Assembly: GCA_016717205.1 (NCBI GenBank)
Contig: JADKGC010000002.1
Span: 310,001-374,000 of the forward strand
Source of the DNA: Candidatus Flexifilum breve
Lineage (GTDB): Bacteria > Chloroflexota > Anaerolineae > Aggregatilineales > Phototrophicaceae
Reading direction: 5' to 3'
DNA: 64,000 nt
This document shows, in pieces, positions 1-7,999 of this stretch. The translations under genes and the position numbers were made by a program. Within the stretch, counting starts at the first letter, position 1. The number at the start of each line of letters is the position of its first letter. The notes beneath the pieces were generated by a model that saw only the letters and a list, made by a program, of their open reading frames with translations, had not been told where the DNA came from and made no database searches.

Positions 1-116
1 CGTGTGTCCAGTTCAAATCTATAGACGAACCGCCAAATCGCGGCGCAAAATCCATCGCTGCCTGACCTGTAGTACTGTGGAGTATGCCAATGAGTTTCCC
101 CTTTAACGAGGACACG

Positions 117-1880
117 ATGCCTAAGCGCAAAACAAAACGCCAGGAACCAACGCCGGGATGGGTGAGCTACCTGCGCACCAGTGACAAAGAAGCGCAGAAC
201 CCGGCGAATTCACAGGCACGGCAGCGCGCCGCCATCCAGCGGATGCTGCTGGATCGATCCGACCTGCCGTTCATCGAAGAATACGTTGATAACTTCACGG
301 GGCGAATTCCCAAGCGCAGCGATTATCAACGGATGTTGGCGGATGCGCGCGAAGGGAAGTTCTCGTTTGTCGCGGTTGAAAATGCCGAGCGCTTTGGACG
401 AAATGATGCCGAAGCCTTGATGGCCATTGAGGAACTGCACGAGTTAGGCGTATCAGTGCGCTTTGCCGACTATCCGGAACGCGATCCTGTGGATCCGGAT
501 GATCGCATTCTCATCGGCCTGTCGTTCAGCCTGGCGCGGCGCGAGTCGTTGAAGACGGGGCAGCGCGTGGTGGGCGGCATGCATACGAAGGTCAAGCGCG
601 GCGGCTGCATGTCGAGAGCGCCAGAGGGCTACATCAATCGAGAAGAGCGGACGGACAAAGCCGACAAGCTGGATCATGGGCGCTACACCCGGTGGGTCGA
701 ACCGCATCCAACGCAGTTTAAAGTCATTCGCGAAGCGTTTGATCTGCTGCTGACCGACCGGATGACGCTGGACGATATTTGCGAAGAGCTGCACGCGCGC
801 GGCTATACCTTTCGTTCAGGGAGACCCTTTGTCAAGATTCACCCGAATGGTCAGCGCAAGCCGGCGAAAAACGCGATTTCACGCATCTTTCATCGCTGGT
901 TTTACGCGGGCTGGGTGGAGAGCGAAGCGGCGAGCATTGTGCCGAAAACGCTGCGGGGCAACTGGGAGCCGATGGTCACAACCGAAGAATTTGAGCGTGC
1001 GCAGGAAATCCTCGCGCAGCGCAATGAATTCCGGCAGGCAAAACGCAAACACCAGTATTTGTTGCGCGGCATGGTGTATCTGCGCTTTGAGGATGGTTCG
1101 CTGCGCCGCCTCAACTGCCAGACGCCGAATACAGCCCGCAAGCATGGGGGTACGCCCTACTACTGCATCCCGAGTTCGAGCTACAACTTCGCCTGCGGGA
1201 AGGTCGATGCTCAAGTTGAAGCGTGGATCACGCACATTCAGGTCGATCCGCAGTTTCTACCCGCTATACGAGCTGCGTACACGAAAGATACCGACCAATT
1301 CTTCGGTCGTCCAACCGCTGATGAGCATGCCAAACTGCAAGCCAAGCTCAAGTCAATTGACGAGGAAGAACAGCGCACGCTGCGCCTAGTCGCCAAGGGG
1401 ATGGTCACGGACGAGAACTGGAATGTCCTGTGGAGGGAATGGCAGGATTTGCGGCGCAAAATCGCCGACAGTTTGGAGGCGCTCAACCAGAAGTGCGAAA
1501 CGCATATCGCGAGTCTGGATCACGCATTAGCCGTGATCAGCAGAATCGGTGTAGTCTATAAGCAGTTGAGCTTCAGTGACCGCAGAGAATTGCTGAGGCT
1601 CGCCGTCAAGCGGGTGATACTCAACCAGGAGTGTGAAGTTGTGGATGTAGAGCTGCAGCCGCCCTTTGCTTACCTCAGAGATCTGGGGAACGCGGTGCGC
1701 GGTGGCAGCAGCGGCAGTCCGGGTGTTGATGGGGCAAAATCGAGGCAAACAAAAACCCGCCGTGTGGCGGGTTCTCAGGGTGTCCCCTTTTGCGTGCCTA
1801 GAGGGATTCGAACCCCCGACTTCTTGCTCCGTAGGCAAGCGCTCTATCCGCTGAGCTATAGGCACATTTCATTGTGCTGA
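117..1880 (+). CDS. Large serine recombinase (integrase)
   Basis: Site-specific DNA recombinase of the large serine family, which integrates or excises mobile elements through a 5'-phosphoserine link. The N-terminal resolvase domain (about residues 15-150) carries the nucleophile in YLRTS (Ser22) and the RFGRND segment. A recombinase domain follows (about 170-280, APEGY...), then a zinc-ribbon-like part (about 310-370) that keeps only some of the usual cysteines, and a C-terminal coiled coil (about 410-470). ATG at 117 is chosen for the GAGG upstream; an in-frame ATG at 84 is possible. The family motif PPFAYL lies near codon 525. The remaining ~60 codons read across a terminator and an antisense tRNA-Arg, giving the tell-tale peptide RGIRTPDFLLRRQALYPLSY. 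The native stop has probably been lost or replaced at an integration junction. Family certain; C-terminus doubtful. Confidence 0.85.
   Translation: MPKRKTKRQEPTPGWVSYLRTSDKEAQNPANSQARQRAAIQRMLLDRSDLPFIEEYVDNFTGRIPKRSDYQRMLADAREGKFSFVAVENAERFGRNDAEALMAIEELHELGVSVRFADYPERDPVDPDDRILIGLSFSLARRESLKTGQRVVGGMHTKVKRGGCMSRAPEGYINREERTDKADKLDHGRYTRWVEPHPTQFKVIREAFDLLLTDRMTLDDICEELHARGYTFRSGRPFVKIHPNGQRKPAKNAISRIFHRWFYAGWVESEAASIVPKTLRGNWEPMVTTEEFERAQEILAQRNEFRQAKRKHQYLLRGMVYLRFEDGSLRRLNCQTPNTARKHGGTPYYCIPSSSYNFACGKVDAQVEAWITHIQVDPQFLPAIRAAYTKDTDQFFGRPTADEHAKLQAKLKSIDEEEQRTLRLVAKGMVTDENWNVLWREWQDLRRKIADSLEALNQKCETHIASLDHALAVISRIGVVYKQLSFSDRRELLRLAVKRVILNQECEVVDVELQPPFAYLRDLGNAVRGGSSGSPGVDGAKSRQTKTRRVAGSQGVPFCVPRGIRTPDFLLRRQALYPLSYRHISLC
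1748..1773 (-). terminator. Rho-independent terminator of tRNA-Arg
   Basis: An 8-bp stem (AACCCGCC/GGCGGGTT) with a 4-nt loop is followed on the minus strand by TTTTTG, about 20 nt after the tRNA 3' end. It lies inside the 3' part of the recombinase frame, which supports the view that this part of the frame is not native recombinase coding sequence. Confidence 0.8.
1793..1865 (-). tRNA. tRNA-Arg (anticodon ACG)
   Basis: Read on the minus strand the sequence folds as a full cloverleaf. It has a 7-bp acceptor stem GTGCCTA/TAGGCAC, D-arm GCTC...GAGC, anticodon stem CTTGC/GCAAG with loop CTACGGA (anticodon ACG, read as ICG for CGU/CGC/CGA), and T-arm with loop TTCGAAT. The discriminator is G. 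A full CCA is not encoded. It is entirely overlapped in antisense by the recombinase frame, a common arrangement at tRNA-targeted integration sites. Confidence 0.95.
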
Positions 1881-1881
1881 T

Positions 1882-1910
1882 AGAATAGCACAGCTGCTAG
1901 GCATGGTCAA
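1882..1910 (-). promoter_or_regulatory. Sigma-70-type promoter of tRNA-Arg
   Basis: On the minus strand TTGACC (1910-1905) and TATTCT (1887-1882) are separated by exactly 17 bp. The expected start point is about 10 nt before the mature tRNA 5' end. Both hexamers are close to consensus and the position fits the tRNA. Confidence 0.75.
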
Positions 1911-1963
1911 GGCACGATTTTAGCCGGGGATGAACACTCTGAGTCCATCCCCGGACTGGCGAC

Positions 1964-3406
1964 TTAACGCAGGATCGAGACCGTGATGGCGAACTCACCC
2001 GGGTTACCGTCTTCGCTCAACACCGAGACTGTATAGTCCCCACTCGCGCTGATCGGGAAGTTCGCAATCTGCGCATCGATGAACGCGAGCGTCACCGTCC
2101 GTTGACCATGATCGGTGTTTTCCGCCAGCACTGTGCCATCCGGCGCGATGAGGGCGACATAGGGATCAAAGCTCCCGCTCAAGCCGCGCACACTGACCGT
2201 CACCCAGTCGCCTGCGTCAGCGCTGAAGGTCTGTTCGAAAGCTGACTGCCCGTTCGAGTCGCCCGTGTAGACCGTCTCATCCGGCGCGTTCGTCGGCGCA
2301 TTCTGGGCGATCCGTTCGAGGGTCAGCTCAAACTCACCACCGCCCCCTTGATAACCAGAGACCTCTACGAAATACCGCCCCGTCTCCGCCACAATCCAGC
2401 GGGTGACACGCGAGTCAAACCGTGCCAGATCCGCCGACGGATCACCGTGATCATCGTTGTAGGCGATTAAGTTATCCGCCTGATCGTAAATCGCGATAAT
2501 CGTATCCAGCGCATCATCCAGCGAGCGCGCGCTGATGGTGTACACATCACCCGCTTCCGCATTCAGCTCGTAGGCGTAAGCTTCGTTCGGGTTGACCGTC
2601 TCCTGCAGCGTCTGGAAGTCCGTGCCATCGTCGATGACGGGCTGCTCACCCCCACGCACGATTTCGAGCGTGAAATCCCCGCCCGTATTGTCGTAACCGC
2701 TGATCACAATTGTGAAACTGCCACCCGCGGCGAATGTGAAATCGGCGATCCGCGAGTCGAACCGGCCAATGGTGCCATCACCCGTGCCATGATCGTCGTT
2801 TTCGGCCAGCGTGCGCCCCTTACTGTCGTTCAAGGTGACCCGTGGATCGAAACCGTTGATGCCGACCACCGTAATCGTGATGGTTTCCCCGGCAGTCGCG
2901 CCGATTTCGTAGGAAAACACATCGCCCTGCGCCACCGTCCCGTCGATGATTTCGCTGCCCTGCCCACCGTTCGTGTTCGGCTCCGGGGTCGGCGGCTGAG
3001 CTGTCGCCGTCGTCGTGAGCAGCACTTCGATGCTGCCCTGCGCCACGCCGGAGAACGTATCGACGACGATCACATATTCGCCCGCGGCGACGAGCGGCAA
3101 ATCGGCGATGAGCGAATCCGTTTGCGCCAGATCCATCCGATCGGTATTGTGATCGTCATTTTCGGCGAGGCTTGCGCCATTCGGCGCGATAATTTCGAGC
3201 GTCGTATCAAGCTGATTCGCATCTTCGAGGCTGCGAACATAGACCGTGACCACTTCATTGCCCACGGCTATATAGCTCAATTGGATGGGTTTACCATCTG
3301 TCATTTCTACTATGAGCGGTGTATTCGGGCTGAGTGCACCGCCTTGCGCGGCGACCCCGAACGGGATGAGAAGCAGAAGCAGGAGGACATAAAGTCGTGC
3401 ATTCAT
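1964..3406 (-). CDS. Secreted protein with four PPC-like beta repeats
   Basis: Exported protein of unknown role, 480 aa. Residues 1-20 are a signal peptide (MNARLYVLLLLLLIPFG..A). Four homologous beta-rich units of about 100 residues follow, each with a 'P(N/D)G..LAENDDH' or 'LIAYNDDHG' motif followed by D(S/A)(L/R)I..(F/L). They resemble bacterial pre-peptidase C-terminal (PPC) domains, which usually accompany secreted enzymes; no enzyme domain is present here. ATG 3406 is preferred to the upstream ATG at 3442: it has AAGGGG 8 nt before it, starts the signal peptide, and a TATAAT on the same strand (3446-3441) would put the transcript start between the two. A Thr/Pro/Asn linker separates units 1 and 2. 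Confidence 0.7.
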   Translation of the reverse strand: MNARLYVLLLLLLIPFGVAAQGGALSPNTPLIVEMTDGKPIQLSYIAVGNEVVTVYVRSLEDANQLDTTLEIIAPNGASLAENDDHNTDRMDLAQTDSLIADLPLVAAGEYVIVVDTFSGVAQGSIEVLLTTTATAQPPTPEPNTNGGQGSEIIDGTVAQGDVFSYEIGATAGETITITVVGINGFDPRVTLNDSKGRTLAENDDHGTGDGTIGRFDSRIADFTFAAGGSFTIVISGYDNTGGDFTLEIVRGGEQPVIDDGTDFQTLQETVNPNEAYAYELNAEAGDVYTISARSLDDALDTIIAIYDQADNLIAYNDDHGDPSADLARFDSRVTRWIVAETGRYFVEVSGYQGGGGEFELTLERIAQNAPTNAPDETVYTGDSNGQSAFEQTFSADAGDWVTVSVRGLSGSFDPYVALIAPDGTVLAENTDHGQRTVTLAFIDAQIANFPISASGDYTVSVLSEDGNPGEFAITVSILR

Positions 3407-3440
3407 GCGGCATGCCCCTTGATAACAGACTATTTCTAAC

Positions 3441-3446
3441 ATTATA
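3441..3446 (-). promoter_or_regulatory. -10 element (TATAAT) for the PPC-repeat gene
   Basis: A perfect TATAAT lies on the minus strand about 35 nt upstream of the chosen ATG (3406). The -35 region is poor. It is placed directly after the terminator of the preceding gene, so the two genes look separately transcribed. Confidence 0.5.
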
Positions 3447-3453
3447 GCGCATA

Positions 3454-3482
3454 CAAAACGGGGCGACCGTGTTGGTCGCCCC
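3454..3482 (-). terminator. Terminator downstream of the LppX-like gene
   Basis: A perfect 9-bp stem GGGGCGACC/GGTCGCCCC with 5-nt loop is followed on the minus strand by GTTTTG. It lies 45 nt past the stop codon at 3528. Confidence 0.8.
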
Positions 3483-3527
3483 GCAAGACATGCGCCTCAG
3501 GCTGAGGAGCGAAACGCTGGACGCGGG

Positions 3528-4454
3528 TTAGGAACCGCTTTCCACCATCGTCACGTTTTCCGGCACTTCAATGCTCACCGGCTGATCGAAGTTCTTCAGG
3601 TTGATGTCGAAGGTCAGCGAGACAACCGCACCCGGCGCGCCGAGAATCGCTTCCAGCGGCAGGTTGATCGTCAGCACCGTCTGGTCAACCAGTTCGGTTT
3701 CCGCATTGACGTACTGATCGAGCGTGAGGGTCGCCTCAGCGAACATCATGCCCATCATCTGGCCCATCTGCGCCGCCTGTTCGGGGGTCATCTCCGAGCC
3801 GCCGCCCATCGCGCCACCGAGCGCCATGCCGACCACGCCCGACAGTTCTTCCGAGGTGAGCAGGCCAGCGATATCCAGCGCGGTCGAGAAGTGCGCGCGA
3901 CCATCCATGTCGTCCAGCCGTTCCATCGACACGTATTCCGTGCTGTCCAAGGTCGCGAGGTCGCCCATCATGCCGCCCATGTCGCCCATACCGGAGAGAT
4001 CGCCACTCGCGAGGTCTTCGGGGTTCACGGGCAGGCCAGCCGCACCACCCGCCGTCGCGGCGAGATCTTCCAGCTTCGAACCCTGCCAGCCTTCGCCGAT
4101 GTTGAAATACACCATATCGCCGATCACGCGCACTTCGACGATGGTCGGGGTTTCTTCACCATTCGCCGTCAGCGAGCCGGTGGTCGCCAATGAAAACTGC
4201 ATATCCGCGGTGCTAAGTTCGCCCGTGCCGTTGATCGAGCCGCTCACTTCGGTGTCTTCGATGCCAGCCACCGTCAGATCCAGCGTGAAATCATAGGCGA
4301 GGCTCTGAGCAGCAGCGCTGTTGGCGTTAGCCGCCGAGAATAGGGCGAAATCTTCCGGGCTGAGACCAAATGTCTCATCCTGGGCGAACGCCGGAACTAC
4401 CGCGACGAGCAGCGCCAGAAGGCAGAACAGAACTGCGAAACGCGTATACTTCAT
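3528..4454 (-). CDS. Secreted LppX/LolA-like protein, Met/Gly-rich
   Basis: Exported 308-aa protein. Residues 1-25 are a signal peptide ending AFA-Q. The body has alternating amphipathic beta strands (LAYDFTLDLTVAG...GSINGTGELS...MQFSLATTGSLT) like the half-barrel of LppX/LolA lipoprotein-carrier folds, but no lipobox is seen. Two loops are unusually rich in Met and Gly (around residues 145-165 and 210-240, e.g. GDMGGMMGDL). Start ATG 4454 is chosen for the signal peptide and an AGGAG upstream; the longer reading from 4496 adds a charged, non-signal N-terminus. Family assignment is by strand pattern only. Confidence 0.5.
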   Translation of the reverse strand: MKYTRFAVLFCLLALLVAVVPAFAQDETFGLSPEDFALFSAANANSAAAQSLAYDFTLDLTVAGIEDTEVSGSINGTGELSTADMQFSLATTGSLTANGEETPTIVEVRVIGDMVYFNIGEGWQGSKLEDLAATAGGAAGLPVNPEDLASGDLSGMGDMGGMMGDLATLDSTEYVSMERLDDMDGRAHFSTALDIAGLLTSEELSGVVGMALGGAMGGGSEMTPEQAAQMGQMMGMMFAEATLTLDQYVNAETELVDQTVLTINLPLEAILGAPGAVVSLTFDINLKNFDQPVSIEVPENVTMVESGS

Positions 4455-4770
4455 AGTGGGTACTTGCTCCTGAGATCGTTTATCGCAAAAACGCACGCGG
4501 CACTACCTCGCGGGTACTGCCACAATTTCAGTGTAATGGCCTCTAGGGACGCTTGTCAAAGGGCTAAAGTCGGAGAAGACATTAAGGTTTCGTGACAACT
4601 CCAAGTTTTTAACGTGATTTTCGCCCTGCGCAGCGAACAGGGCGCCCCCTAACCGTGCAAACCCTGATTACCGGAGTGCAAGTTTCAAACACACCCGCAC
4701 GCTTTGCGTTCGTGACCGTTTGCTGCTATTCTGCATAGTTTGATGCGTCCGTGTTTTGAGTAGAGATGTT
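4455..4770. other. Divergent intergenic region (316 bp)
   Basis: Separates two divergent secreted-protein genes and so should hold both promoters. A small hairpin CGCCCTG/CAGGGCG lies near 4621-4645. No convincing -35/-10 pair is visible. Confidence 0.4.
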
Positions 4771-5967
4771 ATGCGCTATATATCCTTGCTCTTCTTCGTG
4801 CTGATGCTCTTGGTTGCCGGGTGCGGTGGCACGACGGGCGGCGGCGAAGCGGCGATTGCTCCCACCGCCACGCTCGCGCCCATCGTCAGCATGACGCCGC
4901 GGTTCACGGCCACGCCGATTCCCTCACGGACACCGCTGCCCACAGCGACCTTCACCGAATCGCCCACGACGATTCCGCCGACGCCCTCCGAAACCTTTAC
5001 ACCCTCGGCGACGCCGCCGATCATGGGCAGTGTCCAGTCGGTCAACAGTATTAACCTGCGTACGGGTCCCGATGTGACGTTCTCGGCGATCACCGCGCTG
5101 CGCCCGGGAACGCGCCTCGAAGTGCTCGGCACGAATCTCGAAGGCGACTGGTTCAATGTGCGCCTCGAAGATGGCACCGAAGGCTGGGTTTCCGCCGTGC
5201 TGGTGCGCATTCAGGAGACGCCGACGCCCTTCCCGACGCTCACGCCCAGTCCCAACCTGACCAGCCTGTTCCTCGGCACACCGCTTCCGACCGCCTTGTT
5301 TGGCGGCGGTACGGTCACGCCGACGCCGCCGCGCTCAGTCGTCACAGCGACGCTGCCCGGCACCACCACGGCGGGTCTGCCGACGGTCACATCCGGCATC
5401 CAACTGCCTAACATCGAGGCGATCAACCTGACGGCGACGGCGCTGGCCGGGGGCGGTTCGCTCCCGCCGACCACCAGCGCGCTCCTCGGCGGGCCAACAG
5501 GTGGCCCGCTGCCCACCGCTACACCGACCGGAGCGGTGGCCCCGCCCAGCGGCGATAGCTCCGTGCGCACGGGCGTCGATGTGCTCGCCTATTGCGATGA
5601 TCGTGCCTTTGGCTCACCCGCGCCGACCAACCTCCGCACCGGCTCAACGGTTGATGTGTGGTGGAGCTGGTACGCGGCGACCGAACAGCAGGTGCGCGAC
5701 CATATTGCCAATGCAGTGTATCAGGTGGCGTTGGATGGGGAACCCTATACCAATTGGCGGCAGTTTACCGGGTCCATTGGACGCGATGCGGCGGGACACT
5801 ACATTGTGTTCTGGTACATGCCCTCCTCGGAACCGCTGGCCGTGGGTGACCACCTGATCACCTACAGCGTGACGTGGAACAACGCCATCAGCGACGGTTT
5901 CGCTCAGTTCGGCCCCGGCACGAGCAACCCGTCGCAGTCCGGCACCTGCCGTTTCACGGTGCGCTAA
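4771..5967 (+). CDS. SH3-domain lipoprotein with Thr/Pro stalk
   Basis: Predicted surface lipoprotein, 398 aa. The N-terminus MRYISLLFFVLMLLVAGCGG is a lipoprotein signal (lipobox LVAGC, lipidated Cys at about 18). A Thr/Pro-rich stalk (about 25-85) precedes a bacterial SH3 domain (about 88-147: INLRTGP...GTRLEVLG...GDWFNVRLEDGTEGWV). A second low-complexity TPT-rich stalk (150-260) leads to a C-terminal beta domain (265-398) with two cysteines (AYCDDR and GTCRF) that could form a disulfide. SH3b domains commonly bind peptidoglycan or protein partners. ATG 4771 is preferred; TTG 4756 adds five residues before the signal. Confidence 0.75.
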   Translation: MRYISLLFFVLMLLVAGCGGTTGGGEAAIAPTATLAPIVSMTPRFTATPIPSRTPLPTATFTESPTTIPPTPSETFTPSATPPIMGSVQSVNSINLRTGPDVTFSAITALRPGTRLEVLGTNLEGDWFNVRLEDGTEGWVSAVLVRIQETPTPFPTLTPSPNLTSLFLGTPLPTALFGGGTVTPTPPRSVVTATLPGTTTAGLPTVTSGIQLPNIEAINLTATALAGGGSLPPTTSALLGGPTGGPLPTATPTGAVAPPSGDSSVRTGVDVLAYCDDRAFGSPAPTNLRTGSTVDVWWSWYAATEQQVRDHIANAVYQVALDGEPYTNWRQFTGSIGRDAAGHYIVFWYMPSSEPLAVGDHLITYSVTWNNAISDGFAQFGPGTSNPSQSGTCRFTVR

Positions 5968-5984
5968 GCGCGAGTGACAAACAA

Positions 5985-6012
5985 AATGGGCGCAGTGTTA
6001 GACTGCGCCCAT
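5985..6012 (-). terminator. Terminator between convergent genes
   Basis: A perfect 11-bp stem ATGGGCGCAGT/ACTGCGCCCAT with loop GTTAG. The T-run (TTTTGTTTG) is on the minus-strand side, so it mainly serves the small gene at 6113-6418; it may also stop the SH3 lipoprotein transcript. Confidence 0.7.
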
Positions 6013-6112
6013 CACACCATACACTTTGAACCGGACGCGCAGTACCGCGTCCGTTGTTTTTCAACGACTAGTCCCATTCTCCGATAGCAACTTTGCCCGA
6101 AGGGGAAAGTTT

Positions 6113-6418
6113 TTATTCCGCGAATTCAGCGAGGATTAACTTGACCAGATCCTCGAGCGTCAGTTCCTGCGCCAACGTGCGCGCATCGAGCAGTACGCGC
6201 GGGCAGATGCTGGCTTCGAGTTCCCGGAAGCGCATTTCGGCGATTTCAAAGGTGATCGAGCGCATCGGATACATCAGCGCAAAAGTCAGAATTTCGACGG
6301 CACGTTCGCGTTCACCCCGGTCGATCAAGTGATCGGCAATGTCAACCAGCAGATCGACCACCTTGGGTGTGAGTTCAGCGTTCATCGCTGTTTGGAGTTC
6401 GTCATAAATTGACTGCAT
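6113..6418 (-). CDS. Small helical TPR-like protein
   Basis: Unrecognised 101-aa soluble protein. It is all helix, with the pattern VVDLLVDIADHLIDRGERERAVEILTFALMYP...FEIAEMRFRELE. This resembles the last helical repeat of large AfsR/MalT-type regulators common in Chloroflexota (ERA.ELL.L.L.HP....E...RA..L...L). It stands alone here, with AGGTGG before the ATG. It could be a solitary TPR unit or a remnant. No membrane segment and no neighbour in the same operon. Confidence 0.5.
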   Translation of the reverse strand: MQSIYDELQTAMNAELTPKVVDLLVDIADHLIDRGERERAVEILTFALMYPMRSITFEIAEMRFRELEASICPRVLLDARTLAQELTLEDLVKLILAEFAE

Positions 6419-6707
6419 AAAGCCACCTGCTGTGAATCATGATGGTTCTAGTATAAACGGATTCTGGCTAAAAAAGTTGTACTAATTTGTTGCCATTGCA
6501 ACAAATTTATCGAATTTATGAAAACGTTCACAGAGCTTTCACAATTCCATCAGGCATTGGCGCGTTTCCGACCAGCCATTTAGCTGCTCAAATTGCGCTC
6601 GACCTTCCCTCAAATCCGCAGCAGCTACAGCCGTTTTCGCTAAACTGAGCTAATCTCTAGTCCGATCGATTACAAGCGTTTGCAAAAAACTTTTGAGGTC
6701 AAGACCC

Positions 6708-7940
6708 ATGTTGAAATTCAGTCTGTTATTCGCCTTCAGTCTGCTGCTCACCACCCGTTCGACCACCGCCCAGCCCACCGAACCCCCTCGTCCTCCCGCC
6801 GAAGGCGCTTTCTTCACCGGGGAATATCCCAATCTGCTCGCAGAATGGGGCTTATCCACAGCCGAAATTCAGGCGCGCATTGAGAGCACGTTCCAGCAGT
6901 TATTCTACGGGAACGACGCGACGGAGCGCATCTACTACCCGGTTGAGCCGAATATGGCCTACATCGAAGACATCAATAATCAGGATATTCGCTCGGAAGG
7001 CATGTCCTACGGCATGATGATCGCTGTGCAGCTCGACAAGCAAGCAGAATTCAACCGACTGTGGACATGGGCGCGCACTTACATGTATCACGAAGCGGGC
7101 GCATGGGCGGGCTATTTCTGCTGGCACGCTCGGACGGACGGCTCGTGCATCGACCCGAACCCGGCCTCGGATGGCGAGATCTGGTTTGTCACAGCCTTGT
7201 TCTTCGCCGCGGCGCGCTGGGGCAACGGCGACGGCATCTACAACTATCAGGCCGAAGCCAATTCGATTTTGCGGACGATGCTCACGGCGGATACCCCGCA
7301 GGCGACCACCCTCTTCAACCTCGACAACCAGCTCGTCGTGTTTGTGCCGCAAAAAGGCGCAGTCAGCCGTTTCACCAATCCTTCATATCAAGCGCCGCAC
7401 TTCTATGAACTGTGGGCGCGCTGGGCGGATCAGGAGAACGACTTTTGGACGACTGCCGCGGACGCCGCTCGCGCTCATTGGCGCGCCGCCGCGCATCCCG
7501 AAACGGGTCTCATGAGCAACTACACAACTTTCGCGGGCGAACCAATGCTCTGGGACAGCTACAGCGCGGTCTACTACGCCGACGCGTGGCGCATTGGCAT
7601 GATGATCGCCCTGGACACCACCTGGTTCGCCGCCGATGACTGGCAGATCGAGCAGACGAATCGCTACCTCCGCTTCTTCCACAATCTCGGTATTGGCCGC
7701 TACACCAGCCAATTTCAGATTGACGGGACGCCCGTGAACAATCAGCATCGCTCGGGTGGCCACAGCGCCATGAATGCCGCCGCCGCGCTCGCTTCGACTG
7801 ATGTGATCGCGTGGGATTTCATTGAGGAGTTCTGGGAGACGCCGACGCCAACCGGCCGTTATCGCTACTACGATGGTCTGCTGCAATTCATGGCGCTGCT
7901 GCAGCTCAGCGGCAATTTCCGTATCTATGCGCCCGCCTAG
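6708..7940 (+). CDS. Glycoside hydrolase family 8 (Rex-like exo-oligoxylanase)
   Basis: Secreted GH8 enzyme, 410 aa; an inverting (alpha/alpha)6-barrel hydrolase. Residues 1-21 are a signal peptide (MLKFSLLFAFSLLLTTRSTTA). GH8 hallmarks are RSEGMSYGMMIAV (general acid Glu at about 96), the PASDGEIWFVTALFFA segment at about 150, and WDSYSAVYYADAWR. The run YYP.E..MAYI.D..N.DIRSEGMSYGMM matches what I recall of reducing-end-xylose-releasing exo-oligoxylanases (EC 3.2.1.156) better than endoglucanases or chitosanases. So the likely substrate is xylo-oligosaccharide (inference). The start is set by GAGG 9 nt upstream; a TTG reading from 6693 is less likely. It is monocistronic. Confidence 0.85.
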   Translation: MLKFSLLFAFSLLLTTRSTTAQPTEPPRPPAEGAFFTGEYPNLLAEWGLSTAEIQARIESTFQQLFYGNDATERIYYPVEPNMAYIEDINNQDIRSEGMSYGMMIAVQLDKQAEFNRLWTWARTYMYHEAGAWAGYFCWHARTDGSCIDPNPASDGEIWFVTALFFAAARWGNGDGIYNYQAEANSILRTMLTADTPQATTLFNLDNQLVVFVPQKGAVSRFTNPSYQAPHFYELWARWADQENDFWTTAADAARAHWRAAAHPETGLMSNYTTFAGEPMLWDSYSAVYYADAWRIGMMIALDTTWFAADDWQIEQTNRYLRFFHNLGIGRYTSQFQIDGTPVNNQHRSGGHSAMNAAAALASTDVIAWDFIEEFWETPTPTGRYRYYDGLLQFMALLQLSGNFRIYAPA

Positions 7941-7999
7941 ACCGGGGCAAGCCGACCGGGGCGCAGATGTATACGCCTCGGTCACAGGCATTCGAGGTT

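Noticed and set aside
84..116. Upstream ATG start for the recombinase
   Set aside because: Possible, but the ATG at 117 has the better ribosome site and starts close to the resolvase domain as in relatives.
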